A stretch of 64,000 bases of DNA, taken from NCBI GenBank assembly GCA_002897115.2, contig BCIH01000008.1, positions 396,520 through 460,519 on the forward strand, in the 5' to 3' direction. The position numbers and the translations under genes are program-made. The stretch comes from Prototheca cutis (Eukaryota; Chlorophyta; Trebouxiophyceae; Chlorellales; Chlorellaceae). Below are positions 1 through 11,636 of the stretch, piece by piece. Within the stretch, counting starts at the first letter, position 1. Every line of letters begins with the position of its first letter. Under the pieces are notes generated by a model. That model did no database searches. It was given only the letters and a program-made list of their open reading frames with translations, and had not been told where the DNA came from.

Positions 1-2035
1 GCATGACGGCCTCTGGCGCGCTGCCTTCGGCCCGTGGATGCAAGTACGGCCTGAACGTGCTGTTGCAGGGGCTTGCCATTCCCGAGGTGGCGCGGAGCCT
101 GTCGCAGGCCGTGCTCCGCGACGTCATCTCCCTCCTGCTCATGCGTCTGCTGGACGACCGCAGCCTGCTGCGATTCGAGGAGGGGCCCACGCTGATCAAG
201 GCCGTCAACGTGCTGATGCTCAAGGTCCTGGAAGCCAGCAATCGGACCTATTGCTTTGCAGCCCTGCTCCAGCTCCTCCGGGGTCCACCGCCTGCGGTGC
301 CCCCACAGCAGCTGCCTAAATTCTACGACCTCGTTGTCAAGTGCCTCATCAAGCTGACCAAGAGCCTCCAAACCGACACAGAGGTCTGGTTGTGCTTGAT
401 TTTGCGCTGTGAGGGTTGTTGACGGTACAGCTAATTCTTTTCCCAGCCGCCAGAACGCACGCGCGCGCGCGCACACACACACGTGTGTGTTTCTCACATC
501 AATTCCCGTATTACTCACCAATAACACACACAAACCAGAGCGTGGATTTGGAGGGCCTGCTGCTGAACATTCACGATTTCTTCCTGTACCTGGGCGTGGA
601 CGAGATCCGTCGGCGGTCGTCGGCGGACGACAAGCCACTGCGCATGGTCAAGACCATCCTGCACGAGCTGTGCAAGGCGCATGGCTACGGCATCTATGCC
701 GCCACCAAACGCATCCCGGGCAGGCATGCGCAACCGGCGCCCATTATTTTTGCCTACATCTCACTCAACCTCCAAACTCTGGCCGCCTCTGGTATGGGCG
801 TGGGGGAGGAGGGCGGATGGTTGGGGGGTAGTTGGAGGGGCAAGTGGGGCTGGGTCTGGAACGGAGGCGAAGAGATGAGGGAGGCGACGGCTCAGGCGGA
901 CTCTGTTTTGTGACCCAAGCTGATGCACTGTCGGTAACGCCGCCTGCCCATCCACAAACACACAATCCTACTCGACCACTGGCACAGGTGTGATTGCGCC
1001 TGAGCCTGGCAAGGATGACGGCAGCAGCTCTGATGTGCCATCGGTCAAGGACGCGGAGTCGCCCAGTCAGGGCAGCGCAGCGGCTCCGGCTCCGGCGCCG
1101 GCCATCAGCGAGGAGGACAAGGCCATCGTGAAGCAGGGCCTCAAGGAAATCATGCCTCGCCTCATGCGTCGCTCCGAAGCAGATGGTGCCATGAGGGCTT
1201 TGTATGAGCTTCGCAGGTAGCAGGTGGTGGTGTGGGTGGTGGGTGCTTGAAAGGAGGCGCTTCAAGAACAAAGGAACCCCAGTCTCATATGCAACAATCG
1301 TCCCGCCAAGGAAAAACCCACCCACTCTGCATCTTGTCACCTCAAACCTTTCACAGCAAGCACCCCGAGTACGTGGACAAGTACATCGCCGGGACCAGCG
1401 ATCTCTTCCGGTCTTACATCAAGGACGGCCTGACCCGGCTGGAGCAGGCCGGGGGCGAACCAGGGGAGGACGAGGAGGCGGCGGCCGTGACCCCGGGGCG
1501 GGGGCCCTCGGTTCCCCTCGACGGTGCCAGCTTCCTCCAGCGCACCGGCAGCGAGCTGCACCTTTCCAGGGCCAGTTCGGGCAGTCTGCCGTCGCTGCGA
1601 CCGCCGCTGGCACCGACCAGCAGCAGCATGGGCCAATATGGCAGTGGACCAGCCGTCGGCCAGTCCACACCGCCCGGCCAAGGCCCACCTGCGCTGGCAA
1701 TCCCGAGCCCACGAGACAGCGCAACAGCGTACACGCTGGGCAGCGCCTCCTCCATTGGCCGCCCTTCGCCCCGCGTCAGCAGTCCAGGCGTGGCCAGCGA
1801 TGCGGCATCGGCTGCCTCCATGGCCCGGCTGAACAGTCTGCGGGAACGGCTGGCACAGGCCCGGGGCAGTGTGGAGGGCTCGCCCTCGGGCGGCGGCCAG
1901 CCGTCGCCGGGGCCCGCAGGGCGCTTGACCCCGGGCAGAGCCCCGACGGGCGACCTCACCGCCGTTCGGTCGGCGATCAACGACCTTGCTGATCGAATGG
2001 CCGCCCTCCGCCGCGCCTCCCACACCTCGGGCTGA
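1..2035 (+). CDS. MOR1: MOR1/XMAP215 family microtubule polymerase, C-terminal part (5' end outside window)
   Basis: Partial gene. Exons: 1-383, 539-791, 988-1216 and 1357-2035 (stop TGA at 2033). All junctions are GT-AG and keep frame. The translation follows the C-terminal region of plant MOR1/GEM1 (animal ch-TOG, XMAP215): a helical stretch with ALNVLMLKIL-like and VVKCLIKLTK motifs, then VDL-start and EEIRRR segments with DDKPLRMVKTILHEL, then a KHPEYVDKYI helix, then a ~190-residue Ser/Pro/Gly-rich tail ending in a short helix (INDLADRMAALR). Known role of the family: TOG-domain proteins add tubulin to microtubule plus ends and organise the spindle and cortical arrays. The TOG domains themselves lie upstream of the window. 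Intron 1 carries a CG/CA dinucleotide tract. Confidence 0.9.
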
Positions 2036-2306
2036 GGGAGTCTGTGGAGAATCAATGCTTGCATGCGTCCATGCATGCATGCTTGCAAGGAATACCTTTC
2101 CATGCCCTCTGCCTCTGCATAGCTTCCTCAAGCCATGTGCGCTTTGATGACTAGTATGATACATGGTATGCACAGCTGGACCTCTCCAGCAGCAGCGGCC
2201 GGTGGGGGACGCAATGCAGGCATGCATTTCAGGCCTGGCATGTTGATGCTGACTCCATGTGTCACGCTCACACCCAAAAAGATCTCGTCCGCTGCTTCCA
2301 ACCGGG

Positions 2307-3130
2307 TCATTTTGCGGTCTTGTGCGGAAAGCAGATCTGTGCAGAGCCAAGGTGCGGACAGCATGAGCGCTAGGCAACGCACCCCTCCCACCACCAGCAG
2401 GTGCAACAGGCGCCGAGAGCACCATCACGTACCTTGCAGCGCCAGACGCCGTGCTCGCACTCGCTGCCCGTCTCAGCATGGTGCTGCCGACGAGCAATCT
2501 GCTCATACAACAGGTGGTTGCCCAACGGTTGGCGAAGATCGATCCCACCCACGAAGAAGTCTGGGATTCCCCAATAACCTGCTACCCAACAATGACAACA
2601 ACTGCATCCACGGCACCACCACTCTCACCTCCCTGCGGTCCTTGGCTGCCCGCTTTGTGTCATGAGTCATCCGCTCTTCCTTCTCGATGGCACGCTGCGC
2701 TTGGCGCTCCTGCATGGGTCCAGCGGTTGGGGCAAAGCTCACGTCCAGTCATTCTGGCCCCAACACGGCCAGGGATCTGACACCGAGTCCAAAACCAGCA
2801 CTGATCCCGACCCACCCGCACAGCTAACTCACCGCGTCCTTGGCAGCTTGCTTCGTGCTGATCTCGGCCCGGTGGGCTTCTTTCAGCTCCCGCTCCCGCT
2901 GCTTGGTCTGGGCAAGCTTGTCTGCGCAGGTTGCTCTCTTGGAACATGACAATGCTTCGCACCAGCAGGACCCCGAGATCCGGGCGTCTGTTCGGCAGCA
3001 TCAAGGCCGTCACGCAGCCCGAACAACCCTGCCCACCCTTGTGCTCGGCCGCCTTTACGGTTCCTCCTTGACTGGCACGGAACAGTGTCTGAACATCATT
3101 GTAATTGCCAGATTTCGCGTCAACCATCAT
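2307..3130 (-). CDS. small basic helical protein with C-terminal zinc-binding motif, function unknown
   Basis: Five exons on the minus strand fit in phase: 3130-3037, 2921-2833, 2709-2629, 2498-2433 and 2336-2307 (stop TGA), 119 residues. The start is the first of two adjacent ATGs. Residues ~30-90 are strongly charged (KQRERELKEAH, RAIEKEERM, TKRAAKDRRE) and probably form a long helix or coiled coil. The C-terminus reads CEHGVWRCKICFPHK, a Cys-x-His-Gly...Cys-x2-Cys...His pattern expected to bind one zinc ion. I do not recognise a named family. Its tail-to-head neighbours are MOR1 and FIS1. The exon assembly is inferred from splice signals and phase, and the last 30-nt exon is the least certain part. 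Confidence 0.55.
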
Positions 3131-3553
3131 GTAATTGGTAGTAGCTTTGGGATAATTTGTGTGCGTTCCGTGCGTTGCCGTGCATTTGTATCGCGAAACC
3201 CTCCCGATCCCTCCGAAACCGTGCACGGGACCGTGCGCGTGACCGTACCTGTGGCGCAGTCCCATGAAGGTAATAAGACAAAGTAACCAACCATGGCCCA
3301 GAGATCAACAATTGTGTTGCGCCGAGTCCCCACAAAAAATGTATGAAGGTCTTCTTTCCACTACGTTACCCATCGAGCCTTTGATGGGTTACGCAGGCGG
3401 GGAAGGAGGTCCAGGATTCATCTCGGAACATGTCGCGGCCCCCAGATTCCTCATCGCTGCCATCTTCGACGGCAATCCTCACATCATACAAGTGCATCAA
3501 AGGGAAACATCGGGACTGGTACACGGCTGACGAATGGATGATCTCTCAGCAAC
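3131..3553. other. intergenic region between FIS1 and the small zinc-motif gene
   Basis: No coding exon found. Both flanking genes are on the minus strand, so this should hold the FIS1 3' UTR and the promoter of the small zinc-motif gene. No clear TATA box was seen. Confidence 0.4.
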
Positions 3554-4233
3554 TCAACGCTTGCGCAGCGCTACATACGCAATGGCGCCAATCACGCCCA
3601 AGATGGCGGTCCCCGCCCCGACGCCTACGAGACCGTCCTTGACGATATCCGCCTCCACAGCCGTCAGCAGTGTCGATGCCTGGCGGAACTCTGGCGACGT
3701 CTGCGATCGTGTGGGTGGGGGGAACCAGATGTGTGCATCTCCAGCCCCAATCGGTGGAAGATCCTTGAATCCCCCCTACCTCAACGCACCTCCAGCAGAC
3801 CCTTGAGCGTTTCCCTGGCGTCCAGGTAGTGGCGCTCCCGGTATTGGCCCACTGCAAGCAAGTAGAAGAGATCCCGCTGGTTCCCGGCTCCGTCCATGGA
3901 AAGCACGGCCTGCAAGAGCTCCACCCCCCGCGCCACATCAGCACGCCGCTTGGAGTGCACCAGCGCCCATGCTAGCCTGTTGGGTTGTGTGAAGGCCACG
4001 TTCGTCCCGGGGAAAGGCGAGGGGCTCGTCGTACACCATGCAAGGTCTGTTCCAGCCTGGCGCCGAGGGGCTGCATGATCCTGCTTCAACCGACCCTTCC
4101 ACCCTGCAGCTGCATGCAAGTCTCACCTGATGACGGCATCCTGAGCTTCCTGGCCTCCCTGTTTTGCAGCTGCTTGGTATTCTTCCTGGCACTGGCTTAT
4201 GACATCGGCCTCTGTCCACGGCAGCTCGGCCAT
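3554..4233 (-). CDS. FIS1: mitochondrial fission 1 protein (FIS1)
   Basis: Exons 4233-4127, 3976-3790 and 3700-3554 give a 146-residue protein, the usual FIS1 length. The N-terminus starts MAELPWTEADV. The central TPR-like helices contain RLAWALVHSKR and a YLLAVGQYRERHYLDAR segment. The C-terminus has VKDGLVGVGAG followed by a hydrophobic membrane segment (AILGVIGAIAYVAL) and a short basic tail RKR, typical of tail-anchored FIS1. Family knowledge: FIS1 sits in the mitochondrial and peroxisomal outer membrane and takes part in dynamin-dependent fission. The gene is divergent from the biotin ligase gene, with 364 bp between the start codons. All introns are GT-AG. Confidence 0.92.
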
Positions 4234-4597
4234 GACGCCGTGTCGGGTGGTGCCTGCCAAGACCTTTCGCCGAGCGAGCCTGTCCAGTCGGCGCAATGAT
4301 CTGTCTGCTCTCCCAGACTTTACATGCAATGTTACGATGAAAGAGGAATGATTCCCATCAACTCAGGTTCGTGACTGTGTGGGGAGGCGCGTGGGGGTTG
4401 AGCTGCTCCGTAGCTGGGAGATGCAAATGCCATGTGCCAGATCATTTCCGTGATCTGGGGCCCCGGCCCATGCGCGCGGCTCACGAGTGAGCACTCGCTC
4501 CTGGTGCTGCATGTCGTGTCATGCTATATATAGAAGCACCGTAGTGCTCTCACAAAACACTGAATTGCGATATTGAGGCGAGAAGTGCTGGGCTTGC
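4234..4597. other. bidirectional promoter region between FIS1 and HCS
   Basis: This holds the 5' regions of two divergent genes. A TATA box for the rightward gene is listed separately. No equivalent element was recognised for FIS1. Confidence 0.5.
4525..4533 (+). promoter_or_regulatory. TATA box of the biotin-protein ligase gene
   Basis: TATATATAG lies about 65 bp upstream of the ATG at 4598. That predicts a transcription start near 4555 and leaves room for a short 5' UTR. This favours 4598 over the internal ATG at 4700 as the first start codon. Confidence 0.5.
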
Positions 4598-6381
4598 ATG
4601 CTGCTTGGAGCCCGGTACTTTCGGACTCCCAGCTGTAGCCGTGCCACTCTCCAGCTGCACACTCCCCACCTCGTCCGTCGTCCCACCGCCGCGCGTGCCA
4701 TGGAGCCCGTCATTGCCTGGGTCGCGGAGGATGCCCAGCTTGCGGCCCTGGAATCGGCGCTCAAGGATGGTACAGTTGGGTTGAGTTGGCAGTGGGTGGA
4801 CAGGTGGCCTGTCCTTTCATGCCATGCTACAAGGGCCGCAGAGGAACGCCTGCGTCTATCACTGCGAGCAGTGCCTTGAACAGCTCTATTCTACAAAGGG
4901 TTGCGCGCTTACGTTGAGCACCTCCCTATTGCATTGTTATCGTGGCACACACATCCACAAAAACCCTGGCAGGGGACATTGAGCGGCTGGTGGTGAGCCA
5001 GGGTGGATCGCTGAGCTGCGCGTCGAGCGCCTCCACGGCCCAGCAGGACAGCGACTTTTGCCCCCGGTTGTTCTTCGACAGTCTGCGCACACAGCGGCTG
5101 GGCCGCACGCTGCTGACCAGCCGCCGGACCAGCTCCACCCAATCAGTGCTGCAGGAAACCCTGCGCAGCGTCCCAGACGGCCTGGTCTTTGTCGCCGATC
5201 GCCAGCTGAGTGGCAAGGGTATGACGGGGAGGGACGGCCAGGGGCGGGGGGAGGGGGGNTTCCTTCCGGGGAAGGAAGTGCTCTAGCCCGTTGATTGCAT
5301 GCCTGACTGGTGGTGTTTGGTAGGGAACTGTCTTGCTGACGTGCATGGCCATGCAGTGCATGTCATTTGTCATCCTTCACCCCCGTTACCCCCTCAACCT
5401 CATCTCCTGCCTGCCCACCCACCACGCCACACCACGCCACACCACGGCACAATACACAGGCCGGGGCTCAAATGTGTGGGAATCACCCGAGGGCTGCCTC
5501 ATGGTCTCGGCGGTCATGCACATGACCATTGCGGGGCAGCGTCTCCCTTTCTTCCAGTACATCGTCTCAATGGCTGTGGTGGAGGCCATCAAGCAGGAAG
5601 CGGCGCGTTGCCTGCAGGTGGGCTGCAAGGATGCCATGGTGATGATGGGCTGTCAGGGCTTTTGTTGAACATGCGTGTAGATAGGCTTTTCGTACCAGCC
5701 TGGTACTCCAGAGAAGTAAACTGCTGCATATTGCTTGGCCCACACTTCTCTCTTGGTCCGTGCGGGGGCCCCACCCCCACACACACGCGCGCGCACAACA
5801 CACACACACACACACACACACACAAAGTGATGAACCCCTCCCAACAAAAAAAGGTGGAAGGTATCGATCTTGGTGTCCGGCTCAAGTGGCCGAATGATAT
5901 CTACGCGGGAGCCCAAAAGATTGGCGGCGTGCTGTGCCATTCGGCATATCGGGCTGGTTCCTTCCAGCTGCTCTGGGGCCTTGGACTCAACGTTGCCAAT
6001 GCTGCGCCCAGCACCTGCATCTCCGCGTTGCTGGCTGAGCGTGTGACCCCAGGGGGGCCCGCACCACTGCAGCCACGGCGAGAGACGCTGCTGGCAGCGC
6101 TGCTCAACTGGCTGGAGCCCGCGAGTATGAGGTTGGCGGCAGAAGGATTCGACGGCCTGCGGCCTGCGTACCTCGCCGCCTGGCTGCACTCGGGTCAGGC
6201 CGTGGAGCTCGAAGAAGGCGACAACCGCGTTGGGCTCGTCATTTGTGGGCTTAGCCGTGATGGGTACCTGCTCGCGGAAGATGCCAGAGGGACACCCTAC
6301 GAGCTCCACCCAGATGGCAACAGCCTCGACTTTTTCAGAGGACTCGTCCGCCGCAAGCTGCCTGCTCCGACAACGCCGTGA
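4598..6381 (+). CDS. HCS1: biotin-protein ligase (holocarboxylase synthetase)
   Basis: Exons 4598-4769, 4973-5218, 5460-5617 and 5854-6381 encode 367 residues. The enzyme activates biotin with ATP and attaches it to a lysine of carboxylases such as acetyl-CoA carboxylase. Visible family motifs are GRTLLTSRRTSSTQ (biotin/substrate loop), GRGSNVWESPEGCLM (nucleotide-binding glycine loop), LKWPNDIYA and KIGGVLCH, followed by a C-terminal SH3-like cap. The first ~34 residues before a second in-frame ATG (4700) are rich in Arg, Ser, Thr and Ala and look like an organelle transit peptide. Two start sites could give dual targeting, as known for Arabidopsis HCS1. Intron 2 is G-rich and contains one N (5259); intron 3 contains a CA microsatellite. 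Confidence 0.92.
5777..5824 (+). repeat. CA/CG dinucleotide microsatellite in HCS intron 3
   Basis: An uninterrupted CA run (about 5798-5824) is preceded by CG/CA mixed repeats. It lies about 30 bp before the acceptor of the last exon. Confidence 0.9.
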
Positions 6382-6874
6382 GCCCCCCCCCCAAAAAAAT
6401 GATTTGCACTCTTTCTTTTCCTGGTGTTCCCGGCGATCGATCGAGAGGAGTTGTCGTGGTCTCTTTCGGTCCACGGCACCGATGATGAACAGGCAGCGCG
6501 TGCACGACCCCCAGCACACAACCGCTGGTGCATGGACCACCAACCGCAAAAGCCCTCTCAATGCAACCGTGCTGTCCCAATACAGCGCCTTGGCATCTGG
6601 CTTTTCAGTGTTGTTGCATGGATGTCACGATTGCCAGACACGTGCGGCTGTGCCCGGCAATGTCAGAACCCTGCGCCAGGCATGGGCGGGGACGCATGCG
6701 GTCGTCATACTCCGCCGTGGGCAGGAAGCGCTGTGGTGGACCACGGCCGCCGCATGCGTCCCTGCCTGCCGCTGGCCTGGAGAGGGGGGCATTGTAACTG
6801 TGAAAGCATGCGTTGCAGGACAGAAAGCAGGGTTTCCGGCTTTCAAAACAGGAAATCCAAAGCGGCAGTCCACA
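6382..6874. other. convergent 3' flanks of HCS and ALBA
   Basis: No coding exon recognised. The region should contain the two 3' UTRs; nothing else was seen. Confidence 0.4.
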
Positions 6875-8096
6875 TCAAGCCTCGGGTGCCTCGGCAGCAG
6901 GGGTGGGCCGCCCAGCACCACCCTCCTCGACGCCATGCGGCCTGCGACCCCTGCATGAGCTTGCAAACACTTGTTCGTATTTAACAGATGTGAATGATTT
7001 GTGGTGCAAGGAAGGGCAAGCTGTGCAAAGGCTCATGCTCCCTGTGCCGCGGCTGGTTCTAGGCTGGCCATGCAGTGACGGGCCCCCCGCCCCCCCATGA
7101 ACCCCAAACCCCACCCGAAGCACACACGCACCTCCCTCCCCTGGGACGCCCGCCGCGGCGACGGCTGCCCTCGGGGCCTTCGACCCCCGCATTCTCGCCC
7201 TCGCCCTCTCCATGCGCGCCCCGGCCTTGACCTCGGCGTCGTTGCCTGGGGCGGCCGGCGGCTCTGCCTGCCGAGGGCGGGACCACCGCACGGTTGAAGC
7301 TCGTCTCCAGTGCCTCGATGGCCTCGGGCGTCGTCGCCACCTCCGACTCGGGGATCGGAGGCTGGTAGCCGGGCGCGCCAGCATCGGGTGCCTCCTGCAG
7401 GTATGATGATTTTCGTGGTGGAGTGGGAATGGCAAGCCCGTGTACGTGGGAGCACCCCAACAGCACTAGTCCACAGTCACCACACAAACCCACGATCGTG
7501 ACCGACGGTCACCCCCCTCCCCTCAAAAACACACATACACACACACACAGACCTTGGACAGCGTGATCTTGATGGCAGAGACATGCCGAGTAGTCTCAAT
7601 GTTCTCCAGCCCCTCCACCGTCGACTCCCAGGTGTCAGTCATTTCCAGGGTTGAGGTGATGAGCAGCTGGTGCAGGCCCACCTCCCGCCGCTTGACCAGC
7701 TCGGCTGCAGAGCAAGGGTTTGGGTTAGTAACGGGTCGGCACGTTTGTCAGTTGCCATTCGAGGGCATGCTGCCTTTGCAGAGCAAAGATGCAGACAAGA
7801 GGGCCCTGCCTTGCCCCGACCAGCACAAGGTCACTCGTCCCAGGCGCTGCATGCCACAACCTCTGCCACCACCTCCTGGCACAAAAAAAAGTCCCAGCCT
7901 GGTACTCACCGATGGCAATAGCCCTGCCGACGGCCTGGCCGATGGCCTTCAGGACCACGGGCGAGCCGCCCTTGATGATCTCCAGGCACCTGGAGGCCGT
8001 CTCTGCGGGGTTGCTGTGGGTCATGACGGCAACCTCATTAGGCTCCAGCTGGGGCAGCGCGTTGCGGGATCCGCGCACCCGCTTGTAGTTCTCCAT
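6875..8096 (-). CDS. ALBA-domain DNA/RNA-binding protein
   Basis: Exons 8096-7910, 7704-7553, 7394-7132 and 6950-6875 encode 225 residues. The N-terminal ~100 residues form an Alba fold: NEVAVMTHSN, VVLKAIGQAVGRAIAIAELVKRR, GLHQLL and the ETTRHVSAIKITLSK strand. GYQPPIPE follows, as in plant ALBA proteins. The C-terminus is rich in Arg and Gly (RRRGGRPRGGR, GRRPHGVEEGG), an RGG-type RNA-binding tail. Eukaryotic Alba-like proteins bind RNA and act in translation control and stress granules. In plants and protists some bind DNA-RNA hybrids. Intron 2 begins with a GT repeat directly at the donor. Confidence 0.9.
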
Positions 8097-9469
8097 GGCT
8101 GCGGGCGGTCGGGGTGCAGATGAAGGGCAAGACTAGGTGCCCCCGAGAGCTGTCCTGCACCGGGCGACTGCTCCAGGTCCTGGTATACCGGTAACAACAA
8201 ATCCTGCCGCACCTCCTGTCATGGCAGGTCGATCTACCCAATTGCAGTTCAATTCCCATTTCATATGAGCAAAACGTCAAGTTATACCGCTGCGCCTCGC
8301 ACATCTCGCCACCCCACCGCCCCTCGTACGTACCAGCGAGGATGTGATGGGCGACAGAACCGGACGCGCGACAACAACCAACTTCACGCTCGAAACTCCC
8401 AAACTTTTGATCGATTGCTCGCATGCGATGATTTGTGCAGTGCACTGGGCGAAGCCCCGAAATGACACGCGCCTTTCAAAATGTATCGCCCCGCACACAG
8501 AGCGGATCTCGGCGACGAATAACCAGCGATCAAAACACAGTGGGGACGCACCCCCTTCACAACGATGTCTCTCCAACCCCGAACCCTGCACCGAATTGCA
8601 CATAAATTTTCGCCTTGCACATATATGTCTTGAAATGAGTGATAACATGGAATGGCAACTGTCAACCATGGCGACCCACCACCTGTGCTTGCCCAGCGAC
8701 GACCTGGCCAAGGCAGTGCTGCTCAAGCACCTGGAACTGCCTCCCTTCAGCATCTCGGATACCCAATTGAGTTCCTCGTGGAAAGATCGTTGGATACTGA
8801 GCACCGTGCGCCAAATCTCGTCTGAACATACGCCCACCATCACAGTGCAGTGATCCTGCTACAGTGTCTGGGCACTCTTGCATTGCTGCAGATTGGTTAG
8901 CTATGAGCCCGCACTCTCCTCGCACAACCGGCAGCGATTCGGGGATCAAGAAATTTCCAAGGCACGGTTCCAATGCAGCCAGCTAGGATGAAAACAGAAG
9001 GGCGAAAGCTCTATCTGATGCTCATGACCGCAGTCACTTGGGCACCCAGTTCAAAAACCGCGGTCGCCTCGATGCGCTCACCGATGAGGCAGCCTTCTGT
9101 TCCACGCACCTTTTTTATCTTTCGTTTCGATGTACACATTCTTGTGAGTTCAGACAAAAAGGCGGAGTTGCTGTCATGTCGCACGCGGCTGGAGCGGAAA
9201 ATAGAATTCATTGGGGGCGAGGGCTGCCGTCGGCCCCACATTTCTCGACCGTCGCCATCTCGCCATCTGGGCGACCAAGCCCCGCATTTGGGCTTGATTC
9301 TGATGCGGCTTCCCACCATCTCCAGACAAGCATTGAGCCTTGCCTAGCCCGTCCCTGCTTTTGTTGGGAGTTTTGTGAGACTAGGTGAGACGAGAGGCGT
9401 CCGCCGCGCAACAGCCAGCGACTGCCCAGTCCAGCGGAGGCGGAGCCGCCCAAGGGGCAGTCGGCCAGG
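8097..9469. other. 1.4-kb bidirectional upstream region of ALBA and CCT5
   Basis: No gene can be supported. A 61-codon plus-strand ORF (8668-8853, MATHHL start) has coding-like codons in its first half but no recognisable family and no splice partner. The base composition is more AT-rich than the flanking exons. It could be a 5' exon, a gene remnant or chance. Confidence 0.4.
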
Positions 9470-11636
9470 ATGAGCCTGGCCTTCGATGAATATGGGCGGC
9501 CCTTCATCATCATCAGGGTAGGTGACATGGAAGTTCCGTGATCAAAATTGCATGTGCGCCAGGCGAAACGGAGGTGGGCTGCGCTCCCCGGACCGACCGT
9601 GCGCCGCTTGATCACCTTTTGCCTGGTCGCAGGAGCAGGAGAAGCAGACCCGGGTGAAGGGCGTGGAGGCTGTCAAGGCCAACATCCAGGCGGCCAAGGC
9701 GGTCAGCAGGGTGTTGCGCACGTCCCTGGGCCCCAAAGGCATGGACAAGATGCTGCAAGGCCCCGACGGCGACATCGTGATCACCAACGACGGCGCCACC
9801 ATCCTGGATCAAATGGAGGTGGAGAACCAGGTGGGCAAGCTCCTGGTAGAGCTGAGTAAGTCCCAGGACCAAGAGATTGGCGACGGCACCACCGGCGTCA
9901 CCGTGCTGGCGGGCAGCCTCCTGGAACAAGCCGAAGACCTCCTGGACCGAGGCATCCACCCGCTCAGGTATTCATCTGTTGGGGGTTCGATTTGGGAGGG
10001 GATGGGCGGGAAGTGTGTGGGTTCTCCGCAGCGGGGGAGAGGTGGGATGAGTCCAGGCCCAGGATCGATGCCTTGTCCCAGGAAACGCACAGCATAGCAC
10101 TGACCCTGTCGCACCCAAACCATGCCCACCACAGGATCGCGGATGGCTACGAAATGGCCTGCAAGGTGGCGCTGGAGGAGCTGGACCGCATCGCTACTAG
10201 CTTTGACTTTGGCACGGGCTCCAAGGAAGATCTGGAGCCCCTCATCAAGACCTGCATGACCACCCTCAGCTCCAAGATGTGAGACTTTGCATAGTGTTTT
10301 GAGGGAGGATGGATGGAAGAGATGAGACCATTCAAGTAGACGATTTTGACGGTTTTCAACGGCAATCCTCCCGCACTAACCCCCCCCCCCCCCTTTGTCG
10401 TTACGCACACAGTGTGGGCCGGCACAAGCGCGAACTGGCAGAAATGTGCGTGGAAGCTGTGCTCAAGGTGGCCGACCTGGAGCGCCGCGATGTCAACCTC
10501 GACCTCATCAAGGTCTGCTGTTTATTTATGCCTGGAGAGTGGGGACTAGCCTCTATTCCAAATCACACACCACCTTCCAAATTCACTGCCAAGGTCCACG
10601 CCAAACCCACATTACATAACCCCCATTCAAACCCTAACAACAGTTGGACGGCAAGGTTGGTGGTCGGCTGGAGGAGTCTCGGCTTGTGGACGGCGTGCTG
10701 CTGGACAAGGACATGAGTCACCCCCAGATGGCCAAGTCCCTGACCGACGTGAAGATTGCGATCCTGACATGTCCCTTTGAGCCCCCAAAGCCCAAGACCA
10801 AGCACAAGCTGGACATAGACAGCGCCGAAAAGTACGAGGCGCTGCGTGCCGCGGAGCGTGCCTACTTCCGTGACATGGTGGCGGCGTGCAAGGCCGCCGG
10901 CGCGACGCTTGTGGTCTGCCAGTGGGGTTTTGACGACGAGGCCAACTCGCTGCTCGCGGCCGAGGGCCTCGCGGCCGTGCGCTGGGTGGGCGGGCAGGAA
11001 ATCGAGCTCCTCGCGCTGGCCACAGGCGCACGCATCGTGCCGCGGTTCTCGGAGCTGTCGGCCGACAAGCTGGGCCGCGCAGCGCGCGTAGAGGAGCTGG
11101 CGTTCGGCACGACGCGCGACCGCATGCTGCTGGTCGAGGGGTGCCCGGGGTCGCGCGCGGTGACGCTCATCCTGCGCGGCGGGAACAAGATGGTGCTGGA
11201 GGAAACACGGCGCAGCCTGCATGACGCCCTGTGCGTCGCTCGCAACCTCGTCCGCGACAATGCCGTGGTGTACGGCGGTGGCGCCCCGGAGATTGCTGCG
11301 GGCCTCGCCGTCGCCGCCGCCGCCGAGCGCGTCGCGGGGGTCGAGCAGTACGCCATGCGGGCCTTTGCCGATGCCCTGGACGTTGTGCCCCTGGCCCTCG
11401 CCGAAAACTCGGGGCTGGCCCCCATCGCCAGCCTCGCAGAGGTCAAGACGCGCCAGCTGGCGGAAGGGAACCCGCGTCTGGGCATCGACTGCGTGGGGGC
11501 GGGGACAAACGACATGCGCGAGCAGGCCGTCATCGAGGCGTTGATCGGCAAGAGACAGCAGCTCCAACTGGCAACCCAGGTCTGCAAGATGATCCTCAAG
11601 ATCGATGATGTCATCAAGCCCAGCGAGTACGCCTGA
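9470..11636 (+). CDS. CCT5: T-complex protein 1 subunit epsilon (CCT5)
   Basis: Exons 9470-9517, 9633-9967, 10135-10278, 10413-10512 and 10644-11636 give 539 residues, the normal CCT length. Start context [16 protein letters not shown] is the epsilon-subunit N-terminus. Chaperonin signatures are present: [30 protein letters not shown] (ATPase) and, near the C-terminus, GGGAPE. The segment [22 protein letters not shown] and DKDMSHPQM are typical of the epsilon subunit. CCT is the cytosolic group II chaperonin that folds actin and tubulin. Intron 3 ends in a run of 13 C, and intron 2 has G-runs near its 5' end. Confidence 0.96.

Noticed and set aside
8668..8853. 61-codon plus-strand ORF upstream of CCT5
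   Set aside because: Only the first half has coding-like codons. No family, splice partner or promoter could be shown, so it is mentioned only in the intergenic entry.
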